This document shows, in pieces, positions 1 to 7,700 of a DNA stretch of 8,701 nt. Location: NCBI GenBank assembly GCA_016295505.1, contig JAEDLC010000076.1, positions 1 to 8,701 of the forward strand, given 5' to 3'. Source of the stretch: Dorea sp. GTDB lineage: Bacteria > Bacillota_A > Clostridia > Lachnospirales > Lachnospiraceae. The stretch's first letter is position 1. Every line of letters begins with the position of its first letter. The position numbers were made by a program, and so were the translations under genes. Below the pieces are notes generated by a model. That model was not told the origin of the DNA and searched no databases. It was given only the letters and a program-made list of their open reading frames with translations.

Positions 1-927
1 CATCTGAGCTGCAACTTCAGCTGCGAAGTCTTCGTTCTTCTTCTCAAGACCTTCACCTGTCTCGTAACGAACGAATTTCTGAAGCTTGATCTCTGTTCCG
101 TTTGCTTTTCCAACTTCCTGGAGATACTTAGCAACAGACTGTTTTCCATCCTCTGCTTTTACATATACCTGATCTAACAGACAGATTTCTTTCATCTCTT
201 TGTTGATACGTCCGTTGATCATTCCCTGAATAACCTTCTCCGGTTTCTGAGATTCCTTCGGATCGTTCATGATCTGAGCAAGAAGGATTTCTTTCTCATG
301 CTCAATGTAATCTGCCTCAATATCAGCCTGGCTGATGTACTTAGCATTTAATGCTGCAACCTGCATAGCTACGTTCTTAAGTGCATCTTTTACTGCATCG
401 TTAACAACTGCTGTCTCTGCAACAACTAATACACCGATTCTTCCGCCACCATGGATATAAGATACAACTGCTCCATTGTCAATTGTAACTTTCTCGAATC
501 TTCTGATGCTGAGCTTCTCTCCGATCACTGCAATCTTCTCTGTCAGTGCATCGTTAACAGTCTTGCTTGCATCTTCATTCCATGCTTCTGCCATGAATGC
601 TTCCATCTCTGTATTCTCTGTAGAAAGTGCCTGATTAACAACAGCTTTTACAAATCCCTGGAAATCAGCATTCTTTGCAACGAAGTCTGTCTCAGAGTTA
701 ACTTCAACGATTGCTGCTGTGTTATCACCCTGAACATCTGCCATAACGATACCTTCTGCTGCAATACGTCCAGCTTTCTTAACAGCCTTTGCTTCACCAT
801 TTTTTCTCAGGTATTCAATAGCTGCATCCATATCGCCATCTGTTTCGTTAAGAGCTTTTTTACAGTCCATCATTCCTGCGCCAGTCATTTCTCTTAATTC
901 TTTTACCATCTTAGCTGTAACTGCCAT
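1..927 (-). CDS. tsf: Elongation factor Ts, 3' end cut by the window edge
   Basis: EF-Ts is the cytoplasmic guanine-nucleotide exchange factor that removes GDP from EF-Tu during translation elongation. The reading frame is open from ATG at 927 to the window edge, giving 309 residues without a stop. The N-terminal UBA-like domain carries the family signature LREMTGAGMMDCKKAL at residues 11-26. The EF-Tu-contacting TDFV motif is at residues 80-83, within EVNSETDFVAK. The visible end, EDFAAEVAAQM, looks like the usual C-terminal tail, so probably only a few codons are missing. It is a normal-length bacterial EF-Ts with a complete core. The start is fixed by a GGAGGA site 7 nt upstream. It lies 34 nt downstream of rpsB with no terminator or obvious promoter between them, so co-transcription with rpsB is expected, as in most bacteria. 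Confidence 0.97.
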   Translation of the reverse strand, partial: MAVTAKMVKELREMTGAGMMDCKKALNETDGDMDAAIEYLRKNGEAKAVKKAGRIAAEGIVMADVQGDNTAAIVEVNSETDFVAKNADFQGFVKAVVNQALSTENTEMEAFMAEAWNEDASKTVNDALTEKIAVIGEKLSIRRFEKVTIDNGAVVSYIHGGGRIGVLVVAETAVVNDAVKDALKNVAMQVAALNAKYISQADIEADYIEHEKEILLAQIMNDPKESQKPEKVIQGMINGRINKEMKEICLLDQVYVKAEDGKQSVAKYLQEVGKANGTEIKLQKFVRYETGEGLEKKNEDFAAEVAAQM

Positions 928-934
928 GATCTTG

Positions 935-940
935 TCCTCC
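935..940 (-). promoter_or_regulatory. Ribosome binding site of tsf
   Basis: GGAGGA on the minus strand ends 7 nt before the ATG at 927. It is a near-perfect Shine-Dalgarno sequence and settles the tsf start. The rpsB-tsf gap is only 34 nt and contains nothing else that I can recognise. Confidence 0.9.
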
Positions 941-961
941 AATATACTTTCATTCAGAATC

Positions 962-1696
962 TTATTCTTCTGTTGCCTCTACTGCTTCTTCCACGTATTC
1001 TACGTCTTCTGCTGCACCCTGATTAGCCTCGATTACTGCATCTGCCATCTTGGATACGATCAGTTTTACTGCACGGATAGCATCATCGTTACCCGGAATT
1101 ACATAATCCAGTTCTTCCGGATCACAGTTTGTATCTGCAATACCGATAAGTGGAATTCCGAGTGTGTGAGCTTCCTGAACACAGATTCTTTCCTTCTTAG
1201 GATCTACTACGAAGATTGCATCCGGAAGTTTCTTCATTTCTTTGATTCCGCCAAGGTTCTTCTCAAGCTTCTCCCACTCTTTTTTGATCTGGATAACTTC
1301 TTTCTTCGGCAGTACATCAAATGTTCCGTCTTCGGACATTCTCTCGATATCTTTCAGACGAGCAACTCTGCTCTTGATTGTCTTGAAGTTTGTAAGCATA
1401 CCTCCAAGCCATCTTTCATTTACATAATACATTCCGCAACGTTCAGCTTCTACTTTGATAGCATCCTGTGCCTGTTTCTTTGTTCCAACGAACAGGATTG
1501 TGCCACCTTCTGCTGCAATATCAGCTACTGCCTGATATGCCTCATCTACCTTACCTACAGACTTCTGTAAGTCGATGATGTAGATACCATTTCTCTCTGT
1601 GTAGATGTATGGAGCCATCTTAGGGTTCCATCTTCTTGTCTGATGTCCAAAATGAACACCTGCTTCTAAAAGTTGCTTCATTGAAATAACGCTCAT
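962..1696 (-). CDS. rpsB: Small-subunit ribosomal protein S2 (uS2)
   Basis: S2 binds late to the 30S subunit, near the contact between head and body, and is needed for S1 docking in bacteria that have S1. The 244-residue product is typical in length. It begins MSVISMKQLLEAGVHFGHQTRRWNPKM, the conserved S2 N-terminus. The long charged helical protrusion spans about residues 105-160. The second family signature, DAIFVVDPKKERICVQEAHT followed by LGIPLIGIADTNCDP, lies at about residues 165-200. The C-terminus is an acidic tail rich in Glu, which is common. The frame stays open upstream to an ATG at 1786, but I chose ATG 1696 because it has TGGAGG 8 nt upstream and gives the conserved N-terminus. 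The gene has its own promoter and structured leader and is followed by tsf after 34 nt. Confidence 0.97.
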   Translation of the reverse strand: MSVISMKQLLEAGVHFGHQTRRWNPKMAPYIYTERNGIYIIDLQKSVGKVDEAYQAVADIAAEGGTILFVGTKKQAQDAIKVEAERCGMYYVNERWLGGMLTNFKTIKSRVARLKDIERMSEDGTFDVLPKKEVIQIKKEWEKLEKNLGGIKEMKKLPDAIFVVDPKKERICVQEAHTLGIPLIGIADTNCDPEELDYVIPGNDDAIRAVKLIVSKMADAVIEANQGAAEDVEYVEEAVEATEE

Positions 1697-1704
1697 GTTT
1701 CTTT

Positions 1705-1710
1705 CCTCCA
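1705..1710 (-). promoter_or_regulatory. Ribosome binding site of rpsB
   Basis: TGGAGG on the minus strand lies 8 nt before ATG 1696. It decides between this start and the in-frame upstream ATGs at 1711 and 1786, which have no comparable site and would add residues that are not S2-like. Confidence 0.9.
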
Positions 1711-1726
1711 TCTGGTTTTTTTCTTC

Positions 1727-1795
1727 CGCATATGTGTAAGCCCTTGAAACCGGCTTGCAATCAAGCTTTGGCACCATCTTGGACAACCATATGCG
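1727..1795 (-). promoter_or_regulatory. Structured 5' leader of rpsB, candidate S2 autoregulatory RNA
   Basis: The minus-strand transcript upstream of rpsB can fold into a closed element. The 8-bp outer stem pairs CGCATATG (1795-1788) with CATATGCG (1734-1727). An inner 4-bp stem pairs GTCC (1784-1781) with GGGC (1743-1740), including one G-U pair. Inside it, GCTTG (1766-1762) pairs with CAAGC (1757-1753) around an ATTG loop. The structure sits between the predicted transcription start near 1808 and the ribosome binding site at 1710. Ribosomal protein genes, including rpsB-tsf in other bacteria, are often controlled by leader RNAs that bind the encoded protein; S2 is the obvious candidate ligand here, but that is inference. 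The pairing is visible in the sequence, though I cannot test covariation. Confidence 0.55.
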
Positions 1796-1814
1796 TGTTT
1801 TTTGCGACCATACT

Positions 1815-1843
1815 ATAATATCACAAAAGCCTTGCTATTGCAA
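1815..1843 (-). promoter_or_regulatory. Predicted sigma-A promoter of rpsB-tsf
   Basis: On the minus strand, -35 TTGCAA (1843-1838) is separated by exactly 17 nt from -10 TATTAT (1820-1815). The -10 is preceded by TGA, forming an extended -10 (TGATATTAT). Transcription should start near 1808, giving a leader of about 110 nt. The -35 lies inside the hairpin that terminates the upstream gene. The same hexamer, TTGCAA, with the same spacing, occurs in the promoter at 3105-3133. Confidence 0.7.
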
Positions 1844-1850
1844 GGCTTTT
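1825..1850 (-). terminator. Hairpin terminator after the NlpC/P60 gene
   Basis: An 11-bp perfect stem, AAAAGCCTTGC / GCAAGGCTTTT, closes an AATA loop about 42 nt downstream of the stop codon at 1893. In the minus-strand RNA the U-tract is only the four U's at the 3' end of the stem, followed by GUGA, so termination may be moderate. The reverse orientation has a better run of six T's, but no plus-strand gene needs it. The hairpin DNA also carries the -35 of the rpsB promoter. Confidence 0.7.
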
Positions 1851-1892
1851 TTATCTACATAATAGATTGTCTCATACTCTTTTTATTCTGTC

Positions 1893-3020
1893 TTACGGAC
1901 GACGAACAAAAATCATACCGGATTGTACCGGACCAACTTTTACTACATCTCCGGTATGCGGCGCATGAATCATCTGTCCACCGCCGATATAGATACCACA
2001 GTGGTTATATGTTGTACAAACATCTCCCGGCTGTGGATCACTGACTCTTGGCCAGGCCATGAAAGTAAATGTGGTACCAAGACGGCTAAAACTTCCTGTC
2101 AGGCAATAGCTAACGAAACCGGAACAGTCAAAACTGTTTGGTCCACATGCGCCCCAGACATAAGGCTTACCAAGCTGGCTGTATGCTCTGCTGACAATAG
2201 TACTTCCATTGGCATTCGGACCACTTACTGTAGAACCGCCGGTATTTCCTGTATTACCGGTATTTCCTGTGTTGCCGTTATTTCCTGTGTTGCCGTTATT
2301 TCCTGTGTTGCCGTTATTCGTATTATTGTTGGTGTTATTATTCGTATTATTGTTATTATTATTTGCTGCTGCAAGCTGTGCCTGACGCTCTGCTTCCTGG
2401 CGGGCAGCCAGTTCTCTTGCCGCTGCTTCTACCGCTTCCTGAATCTCAGCATCCAGATCGGCCACTTCATCCTGCTTTGCCGCAATCGTTGTATTCAGCT
2501 CGTCTTCCTTCGCTTCGTATTCCACCTGCTTCGTCTGAAGTTCTTTTTCATCTTCCTCAAGACTGGTCTTCAGCTCAGCAATCTCCTGCTTCGTCTCAAC
2601 ATATTCCTGCAGCTGTTCTCTGTCATATGTATGAACATTCTGAACATATTCGGCTTTGCTGACCAGCTCTGTGAAGTTATCAGCGGTAACCAGTGCTTCA
2701 AATGCAGAGGTATTACCCTCTTCATACATATACTGGATACGTTTTTTCATTGCCTCATACTGTTCTTTTTCTTTTTCCTCTGCATCTTTCAGGTCACTCT
2801 CTGCCTGAAGCTTCTGCTCACCTATAGAGATCAGTTCCTCTTCCAGATTACCGATCTCGGATAAAATTCCCCTTAACTGTTCCTGAAGAGAAGATACCTC
2901 GCTTTCTTTTGCTGCTTTATCTTCTTTCAATTTATCAACGGATGGCGCTGCCATAACCGGTGTTACGATCAATGAGCTTGTAGCGATAGCTGCTACGATT
3001 CTTACTCCAATTTTTTTCAT
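1893..3020 (-). CDS. Secreted NlpC/P60 (C40) peptidoglycan endopeptidase with coiled coil and repeat linker
   Basis: Probable cell-wall hydrolase that cuts stem peptides of peptidoglycan outside the membrane. The 375-residue product starts MKKIGVRIVAAIATSS, a typical signal peptide, with likely cleavage after VMA (residue 25). Residues about 27-215 form a charged, heptad-like coiled coil resembling the PcsB/CwlO class, which in other Firmicutes is controlled by FtsEX; that partner is not seen here. Residues 219-261 are an Asn/Thr/Gly linker encoded by tandem repeats. Residues about 270-375 are the NlpC/P60 domain, with catalytic Cys299 in NSFDCSGF, His340 in NHCGIYIG and third polar residue His352 in MIHAPH. 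The domain has four further cysteines (292, 306, 335, 341). I chose ATG 3020, preceded by purine-rich AGAAGAG, over an in-frame GTG at 3026; the choice changes only two residues. The gene has its own promoter and terminator and so looks monocistronic. Confidence 0.9.
   Translation of the reverse strand: MKKIGVRIVAAIATSSLIVTPVMAAPSVDKLKEDKAAKESEVSSLQEQLRGILSEIGNLEEELISIGEQKLQAESDLKDAEEKEKEQYEAMKKRIQYMYEEGNTSAFEALVTADNFTELVSKAEYVQNVHTYDREQLQEYVETKQEIAELKTSLEEDEKELQTKQVEYEAKEDELNTTIAAKQDEVADLDAEIQEAVEAAARELAARQEAERQAQLAAANNNNNNTNNNTNNNTNNGNTGNNGNTGNNGNTGNTGNTGNTGGSTVSGPNANGSTIVSRAYSQLGKPYVWGACGPNSFDCSGFVSYCLTGSFSRLGTTFTFMAWPRVSDPQPGDVCTTYNHCGIYIGGGQMIHAPHTGDVVKVGPVQSGMIFVRRP
2243..2363 (-). repeat. 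In-frame tandem repeats encoding the Asn/Gly/Thr linker
   Basis: The plus strand shows three perfect tandem copies of the 18-bp unit TATTTCCTGTGTTGCCGT at 2261-2278, 2279-2296 and 2297-2314. A fourth copy at 2243-2260 differs at three positions. Next, the 16-mer TATTCGTATTATTGTT occurs at 2315-2330 and again at 2339-2354, a 24-nt period, followed by ATT repeats. All periods are multiples of three, so gain or loss of units changes linker length but not frame. In the protein they encode six-residue N-G-N-T-G-N units and an Asn-rich stretch joining the coiled coil to the catalytic domain. Confidence 0.9.
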
Positions 3021-3065
3021 ATTCACTCTTCTTTCTTACAAATATTATACTCTTTACCCTCATTC

Positions 3066-3096
3066 GATATAGTAAAAGACAAAATACACCTATATC
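3066..3096. repeat. Inverted repeat at the predicted 5' end of the NlpC/P60 transcript
   Basis: Perfect 7-bp arms, GATATAG (3066-3072) and CTATATC (3090-3096), are separated by 17 nt. They lie just downstream of the -10 at 3105, at about the predicted transcription start (around 3098). The element could be a 5' RNA hairpin or an operator, but the arms are AT-rich and short, so chance is possible. The rest of the 3021-3187 gap shows only the promoter. Confidence 0.35.
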
Positions 3097-3104
3097 TGAG
3101 AATC

Positions 3105-3133
3105 ATTATACATGATAAGAAAGTGTTTTGCAA
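3105..3133 (-). promoter_or_regulatory. Predicted sigma-A promoter of the NlpC/P60 gene
   Basis: On the minus strand, -35 TTGCAA (3133-3128) and a consensus -10 TATAAT (3110-3105) are spaced by 17 nt. The predicted start near 3098 leaves a leader of about 78 nt before ATG 3020. I see no clear terminator between the gltD stop at 3190-3188 and this promoter, so some read-through from gltBD is possible. Confidence 0.7.
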
Positions 3134-3187
3134 TATTTTTTAACATTTTCGTAACAATCTTTCTCTGGAAATCTTATCCATATTGCC

Positions 3188-4714
3188 TTATTGTACATAC
3201 ATATTCGTATATCCCATCAGACTGATGTCTACTTCTCTCGCTGCTTCACGGCCTTCACGGATCGCCCATACCACCAGTGACTGTCCTCTGTGCATATCTC
3301 CTGCGGTAAACACATTTTCTCTGCTTGTCTGATATGCCCCTTCTGCAGTCTTTACATTTGTCCGCTCATTAGTTTCTACGCCAAATGCTTTCGTAACGTA
3401 TTCCTGACTTCCGAGAAAACCGGCTGCAATCAGTACCAGATCCACTTTTACCGTATATTCACTTCCTTCAATTTCTGTCATGAGCATCCGCCCGGTCTTT
3501 TCATCTTTTTTCGGCTCCAGTCTGACAAGAACTGCTTCTTTCACATTTCCTTCCGGGTCTTTCAAAAACTCTTTTACCGTTGTCTGATATACCCTTGGAT
3601 CCTGTCCGAACACAGCTTTTACTTCCTGCTGTCCATAATCCGTCTTACAGATTCTCGGCCACTCCGGCCACGGATTCGTCTCTGTCCTCCGGTCAGGTGC
3701 TTTCGGCATCATCTCCAGCTGAAGCACCGACCTGGCACCATGACGCATGGATGTTCCCACACAGTCATTACCGGTATCTCCTCCGCCGATTACCATAACA
3801 TTCTTCCCTTTTGCACTGATATAGCTTCCATCCTTTAATGACAGCTTCCAGGAACCATCCTGCTTTTGTTCCGCAGAATTCCAGAGTGCTTTTGTAGTAG
3901 ATTTCAGGAAGTCTACTGCAAAGTAAATTCCCTTTGCATCTCTTCCCGGCACTTTGATATCTCTCGGATTGGAAGCACCGCAGCACAGAAGTACGCGATC
4001 ATATTCTTTTAATAAGGAAGAAGCTTTTTTATCTTTTCCGATATTGCAGTTCGTAACAAACCGGATTCCTTCTTCTTCCATGATTGCGATCTTTCTGTCA
4101 ATAATCTGTTTTTCCAGCTTCATATTCGGAATACCATAGCGCAGAAGGCCACCGACCTTGTCTTCTCTTTCATACACGGTAACACTGTGTCCTCTGCGAT
4201 TGAGCATATCTGCCGCTGCCAGTCCCGAAGGGCCGGATCCGATCACGGCCACCTTTTTCCCGGTACGAATCTGTACCGGTTTTGCAGCCGCATATCCTTT
4301 TTCATATGCATTTTCGATGATCCCATATTCATTGGCTTTTGTAGATACCGGATCTCCATTCAGGCCGCAGGTACATGCCGCCTCACACAGAGCCGGACAT
4401 ACTCTTGATGTAAATTCCGGAAAATTATTGGTTTTTTTCAGGCGGTAATATGCCTCCTCCCAGTTGCCGTGATAGAGCAGATCATTCCATTCCGGTACCA
4501 GGTTGTGCAGAGGGCATCCGCTTGCCATTCCCATAAGCATCTGCCCGGACTGGCAGAAAGGAACTCCGCAGGACATGCACCTTGCCCCCTGGATCTCCTG
4601 TTCTTCTTTTGACAGGGGCGTGTGAAATTCATAAAAATGCTTAATCCTTGATTCTGGTTCTTCAGCCTTCTTGTCCTGTCTTTCATATTCCATAAATCCT
4701 GTTGCTTTTCCCAC
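3188..4714 (-). CDS. gltD: Glutamate synthase (NADPH) small subunit
   Basis: GltD is the beta subunit of GOGAT. It oxidises NADPH at its FAD and passes electrons through Fe-S clusters to the FMN of GltB for glutamate synthesis. The 508-residue product is near the family length. The N-terminal Fe-S domain has Cys46, 49, 54 and 67 (CMSCGVPFC...GCP) and Cys106, 110, 114 and 116 (CPALCEAACTC). The FAD-binding fold has GSGPSG at 159-164 followed by a YEREDKVGG stretch. The NADPH-binding fold has GGGDTG at 310-315. The C-terminal FAD contact is FTAGDMHRGQSLVVWAI at 469-485. The start is GTG 4714, chosen for the AGGGGG site 8 nt upstream and because MGKATGFMEYER is the usual GltD N-terminus. It lies 12 nt after gltB, forming one operon. 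Other members of this oxidoreductase family look similar, but the adjacency to gltB makes GltD clear. Confidence 0.97.
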   Translation of the reverse strand: MGKATGFMEYERQDKKAEEPESRIKHFYEFHTPLSKEEQEIQGARCMSCGVPFCQSGQMLMGMASGCPLHNLVPEWNDLLYHGNWEEAYYRLKKTNNFPEFTSRVCPALCEAACTCGLNGDPVSTKANEYGIIENAYEKGYAAAKPVQIRTGKKVAVIGSGPSGLAAADMLNRRGHSVTVYEREDKVGGLLRYGIPNMKLEKQIIDRKIAIMEEEGIRFVTNCNIGKDKKASSLLKEYDRVLLCCGASNPRDIKVPGRDAKGIYFAVDFLKSTTKALWNSAEQKQDGSWKLSLKDGSYISAKGKNVMVIGGGDTGNDCVGTSMRHGARSVLQLEMMPKAPDRRTETNPWPEWPRICKTDYGQQEVKAVFGQDPRVYQTTVKEFLKDPEGNVKEAVLVRLEPKKDEKTGRMLMTEIEGSEYTVKVDLVLIAAGFLGSQEYVTKAFGVETNERTNVKTAEGAYQTSRENVFTAGDMHRGQSLVVWAIREGREAAREVDISLMGYTNMYVQ

Positions 4715-4722
4715 TTTTCTCG

Positions 4723-4728
4723 CCCCCT
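4723..4728 (-). promoter_or_regulatory. Ribosome binding site of gltD overlapping the gltB stop codon
   Basis: AGGGGG on the minus strand shares its first two bases with the TAG stop of gltB (4729-4727) and lies 8 nt before the GTG start of gltD. The overlap means ribosomes finishing gltB cover the gltD initiation site. This suggests coupled translation and matched subunit output. Confidence 0.75.
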
Positions 4729-7700
4729 ATCTTCTTCCTGCTTTGATCGCATAAAATGCTTCATTCTTAGCCTGTTCACTGCTCATGCCCTGCTCCTCCA
4801 TCTGAAGGATCGTAGTCAGCATTCGCTCATAATCAATCGGAATAATCTTCTTGAACTTCGGCAGATAGCTCTTAAAATCATCCAGGATCTTCTTTCCGAC
4901 CTCAGAATTGGTATTGGCAACGTGTTCTTCAATCATGCCCTTCAGTTCATTTACATCGATTTTGGATGTCACATGTTCAATATTGACCATCTGCTTATTG
5001 ACATTGGTATACAGATCATTGTCCATATCCAGAACATATGCGATACCACCGCTCATTCCTGCCGCAAAGTTTTTGCCTGTCTTTCCAAGCACTGCAACAC
5101 GTCCGCCGGTCATGTATTCACATCCGTGATCACCGACACCCTCTACAACTGCTGTTGCTCCGGAGTTACGTACCGCAAACCGTTCTCCGGCGACACCATT
5201 GATATATGCTTTTCCACTGGTGGCTCCGTATAATGCAACATTTCCTATTATAATGTTATCTTCATGTCTGTATTTTACGCCCTTTGGAGGATACACGATC
5301 AGTTTGCCTCCGGATAACCCTTTACCAAAATAATCATTACTGTCTCCGACCAGTTCCAGTGTCAGTCCTTTCGGGATAAATGCACCAAAGGACTGTCCGC
5401 CCGCACCTTTGCAGTTGACAACATAACTGTCTTCGGCAAGTCCTTCCGGATATCTTCTGGTAATCTCGGATCCGAAAATGGTTCCAAAGGTACGGTCTGT
5501 ATTGGATACATCCACTTCAATGCTTCTCTTCTGCTTCTTTTCCAGCGCCGGAAGCAGTTTTTTCATCAGAACTCTCTCATCAAGTGTCTTTTCCAGTTCA
5601 AAATCATAGACCTTTTTCGGATTAAAGATCACCGGCGTATCTGTGCCTTCGTAAGGATTATGCAGGATCTGCTCCAGATTCAGGGCAGCTGCTCTTTCAG
5701 AAGTCGGAGTTTCCTTTACTTTCAGAAGATCCGTTCTTCCAACCAGCTCATCCAGTGTCTTCACACCAAGTCTTGCCATATATTCTCTCAGATCCTGTGC
5801 AATGAACCGCATAAAGTTCACCACATATTCAGGCTTTCCGGTAAATCTCTTTCGAAGTTCCGGATTCTGCGTTGCCACACCGACAGGACAGGTGTCCAGA
5901 TTGCATACCCGCATCATAACACAGCCAAGCGTTACCAGCGGAGCCGTGGCAAATCCGAATTCCTCTGCACCAAGGATTGCCGCAATCGCCACATCACGTC
6001 CGCTCATCAGCTTTCCGTCGGTCTCGATTCTGACTCTTTCCCGAAGGCCATTCTGTATCAGCGTCTGATGAGTTTCCGCAAGTCCCAGTTCCCATGGAAG
6101 TCCCGCATTATGGATCGAACTTCTCGGCGCCGCACCGGTTCCTCCGTCATAACCGGAGATCAGGATCAGCCCTGCACCTGCTTTTGCAACACCGGCAGCA
6201 ACGGTACCGACACCTGCCTCTGATACCAGTTTTACAGAAATTCTTGCATTTTTATTTGCATTTTTACAATCATAGATCAGCTGTGCAAGATCCTCGATGG
6301 AATAGATATCGTGGTGCGGAGGTGGCGAGATCAGGCTGACTCCCGGTGTGGAATGACGTGTCTTCGCAATCCATGGATACACCTTACCGCCCGGAAGATG
6401 TCCGCCTTCTCCCGGTTTTGCACCCTGCGCCATCTTAATCTGAATCTCTCTGGCACTGACCAGATAACGGGATGTTACACCAAATCTTCCGGATGCTACC
6501 TGTTTGATTGCTGAACAGCGGTTGGTATCGAGGCGCTCGATCTCCTCGCCACCCTCTCCACTGTTAGACTTGCCATGTAATTGATTCATTGCAATCGCAA
6601 GTGTCTCATGTGCTTCTTTTGAAATGGAACCATAAGACATTGCTCCTGTTTTGAATCTTGTGACGATCTGATCTACACTCTCTACCTCTTCAATCGGAAT
6701 TCCTTTTTCCGGATAATTAAATTCCAGCTGCCCCCGCAGATTGATATGCTCACCCTCTGCGTTCACCATCTCTGTGTACTTCTTAAACATCTCATAATCG
6801 CCGCGTCTGGTTGACTGCTGCAGCATATGGATCGTCTGCGGATTATAGAGATGCCTTTCTCCGCCGCTTTTAAGCTTATGCTGCCCGACACTGTTCAGTG
6901 TCATATCCACTTCCAGTCCCAATGGATCAAATGCCTGTGAATGCCTTGCAATATAGTCTTTGGCGATTTCTTCAATCCCGATACCTCCCACACGGCTGAC
7001 GGTATTCGTAAAATATTTTTGAATGAACTCCTGCTTTAATCCAATCGCTTCAAAGATCTTTGCACCCTGATAGGACTGGATCGTGGAAATACCCATCTTG
7101 GATGCGACTTTTACAATTCCGCTGATGATTGCATGATTATAATCATTTACCGCTGCGTAATAATCCTTCTGAAGCATATCTGTATCGATCAGCTGCCGGA
7201 TCGACTCATGCGCCAGGTATGGATTGATGGCACAGGCTCCGTAGCCGATCAGTGTTGCAAAGTGATGTACCTCTCTTGGTTCTCCTGTTTCCAGTACGAT
7301 TGCGACAGATGTTCTCTTCTTGGTCCGTACCAGATGCTGCTGCAGCCCTGACAAAGCAAGCAGAGAAGGCATTGCAACGTGATACTCATCTACACCCCGG
7401 TCCGAAAGAATCAGGATATTGGCGCCTTCATGGATGGCACGATCCACTTCGATAAACAGATAATCTATTGCCTTTTCCAGACTGGCATTCTTATAATAGA
7501 CCGTCGGAATCTCTGCAACCTTGAACCCATCTTCTTTCATATTCTTGATCTTCAGAAGATCCGTTTCTGTCAGAATCGGATTATTCACCTTGAGCATCTT
7601 ACAGTTTTCCGCTTTTTCTTCCAGAAGGTTTCCATCTTTTCCAATATATACAGTTGTTGATGTTACCACTTCTTCCCGGATGGCATCAATCGGAGGATTC

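Noticed and set aside
451..1570. Long open frames on the plus strand opposite tsf and rpsB (148 and 214 codons)
   Set aside because: They are antisense to two clearly recognised conserved genes, have no ribosome sites, and give Cys/Phe/Ile-rich translations typical of reverse-strand shadows.
1697..1786. In-frame upstream extension of rpsB to ATG 1786 (30 extra residues)
   Set aside because: The extra residues are not S2-like, the upstream ATGs lack a ribosome site, and TGGAGG sits correctly before ATG 1696. The region reads better as an untranslated structured leader.
2243..2363. Possible CRISPR array from regularly repeated units
   Set aside because: The 18-bp units are directly adjacent with no spacers, lie inside a coding frame and encode a simple Asn/Gly/Thr linker.
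1923..2864. A 313-codon open frame on the plus strand opposite the NlpC/P60 gene
   Set aside because: It exists because the opposite gene has low-complexity repeats and coiled-coil codons; the translation has no recognisable domain and no start signal.
3037..3060. A second TATAAT close to the NlpC/P60 start as an alternative promoter
   Set aside because: No acceptable -35 lies about 17 nt upstream, and the transcript would begin almost at the ribosome site. The promoter at 3105-3133 is much better.
3140..3181. A 13-codon ORF on the minus strand just after gltD (begins MDKISRERLL)
   Set aside because: Very short, with only a weak AAGG upstream, and it runs towards the -35 of the next promoter. 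It is most likely chance.
3121..3187. A terminator directly after gltD
   Set aside because: GCAATAT and ATATTGC can pair only across about 44 nt, and the shorter foldbacks have 3-4 bp stems. No GC-rich hairpin with a U-tract is present, so I did not call a terminator.
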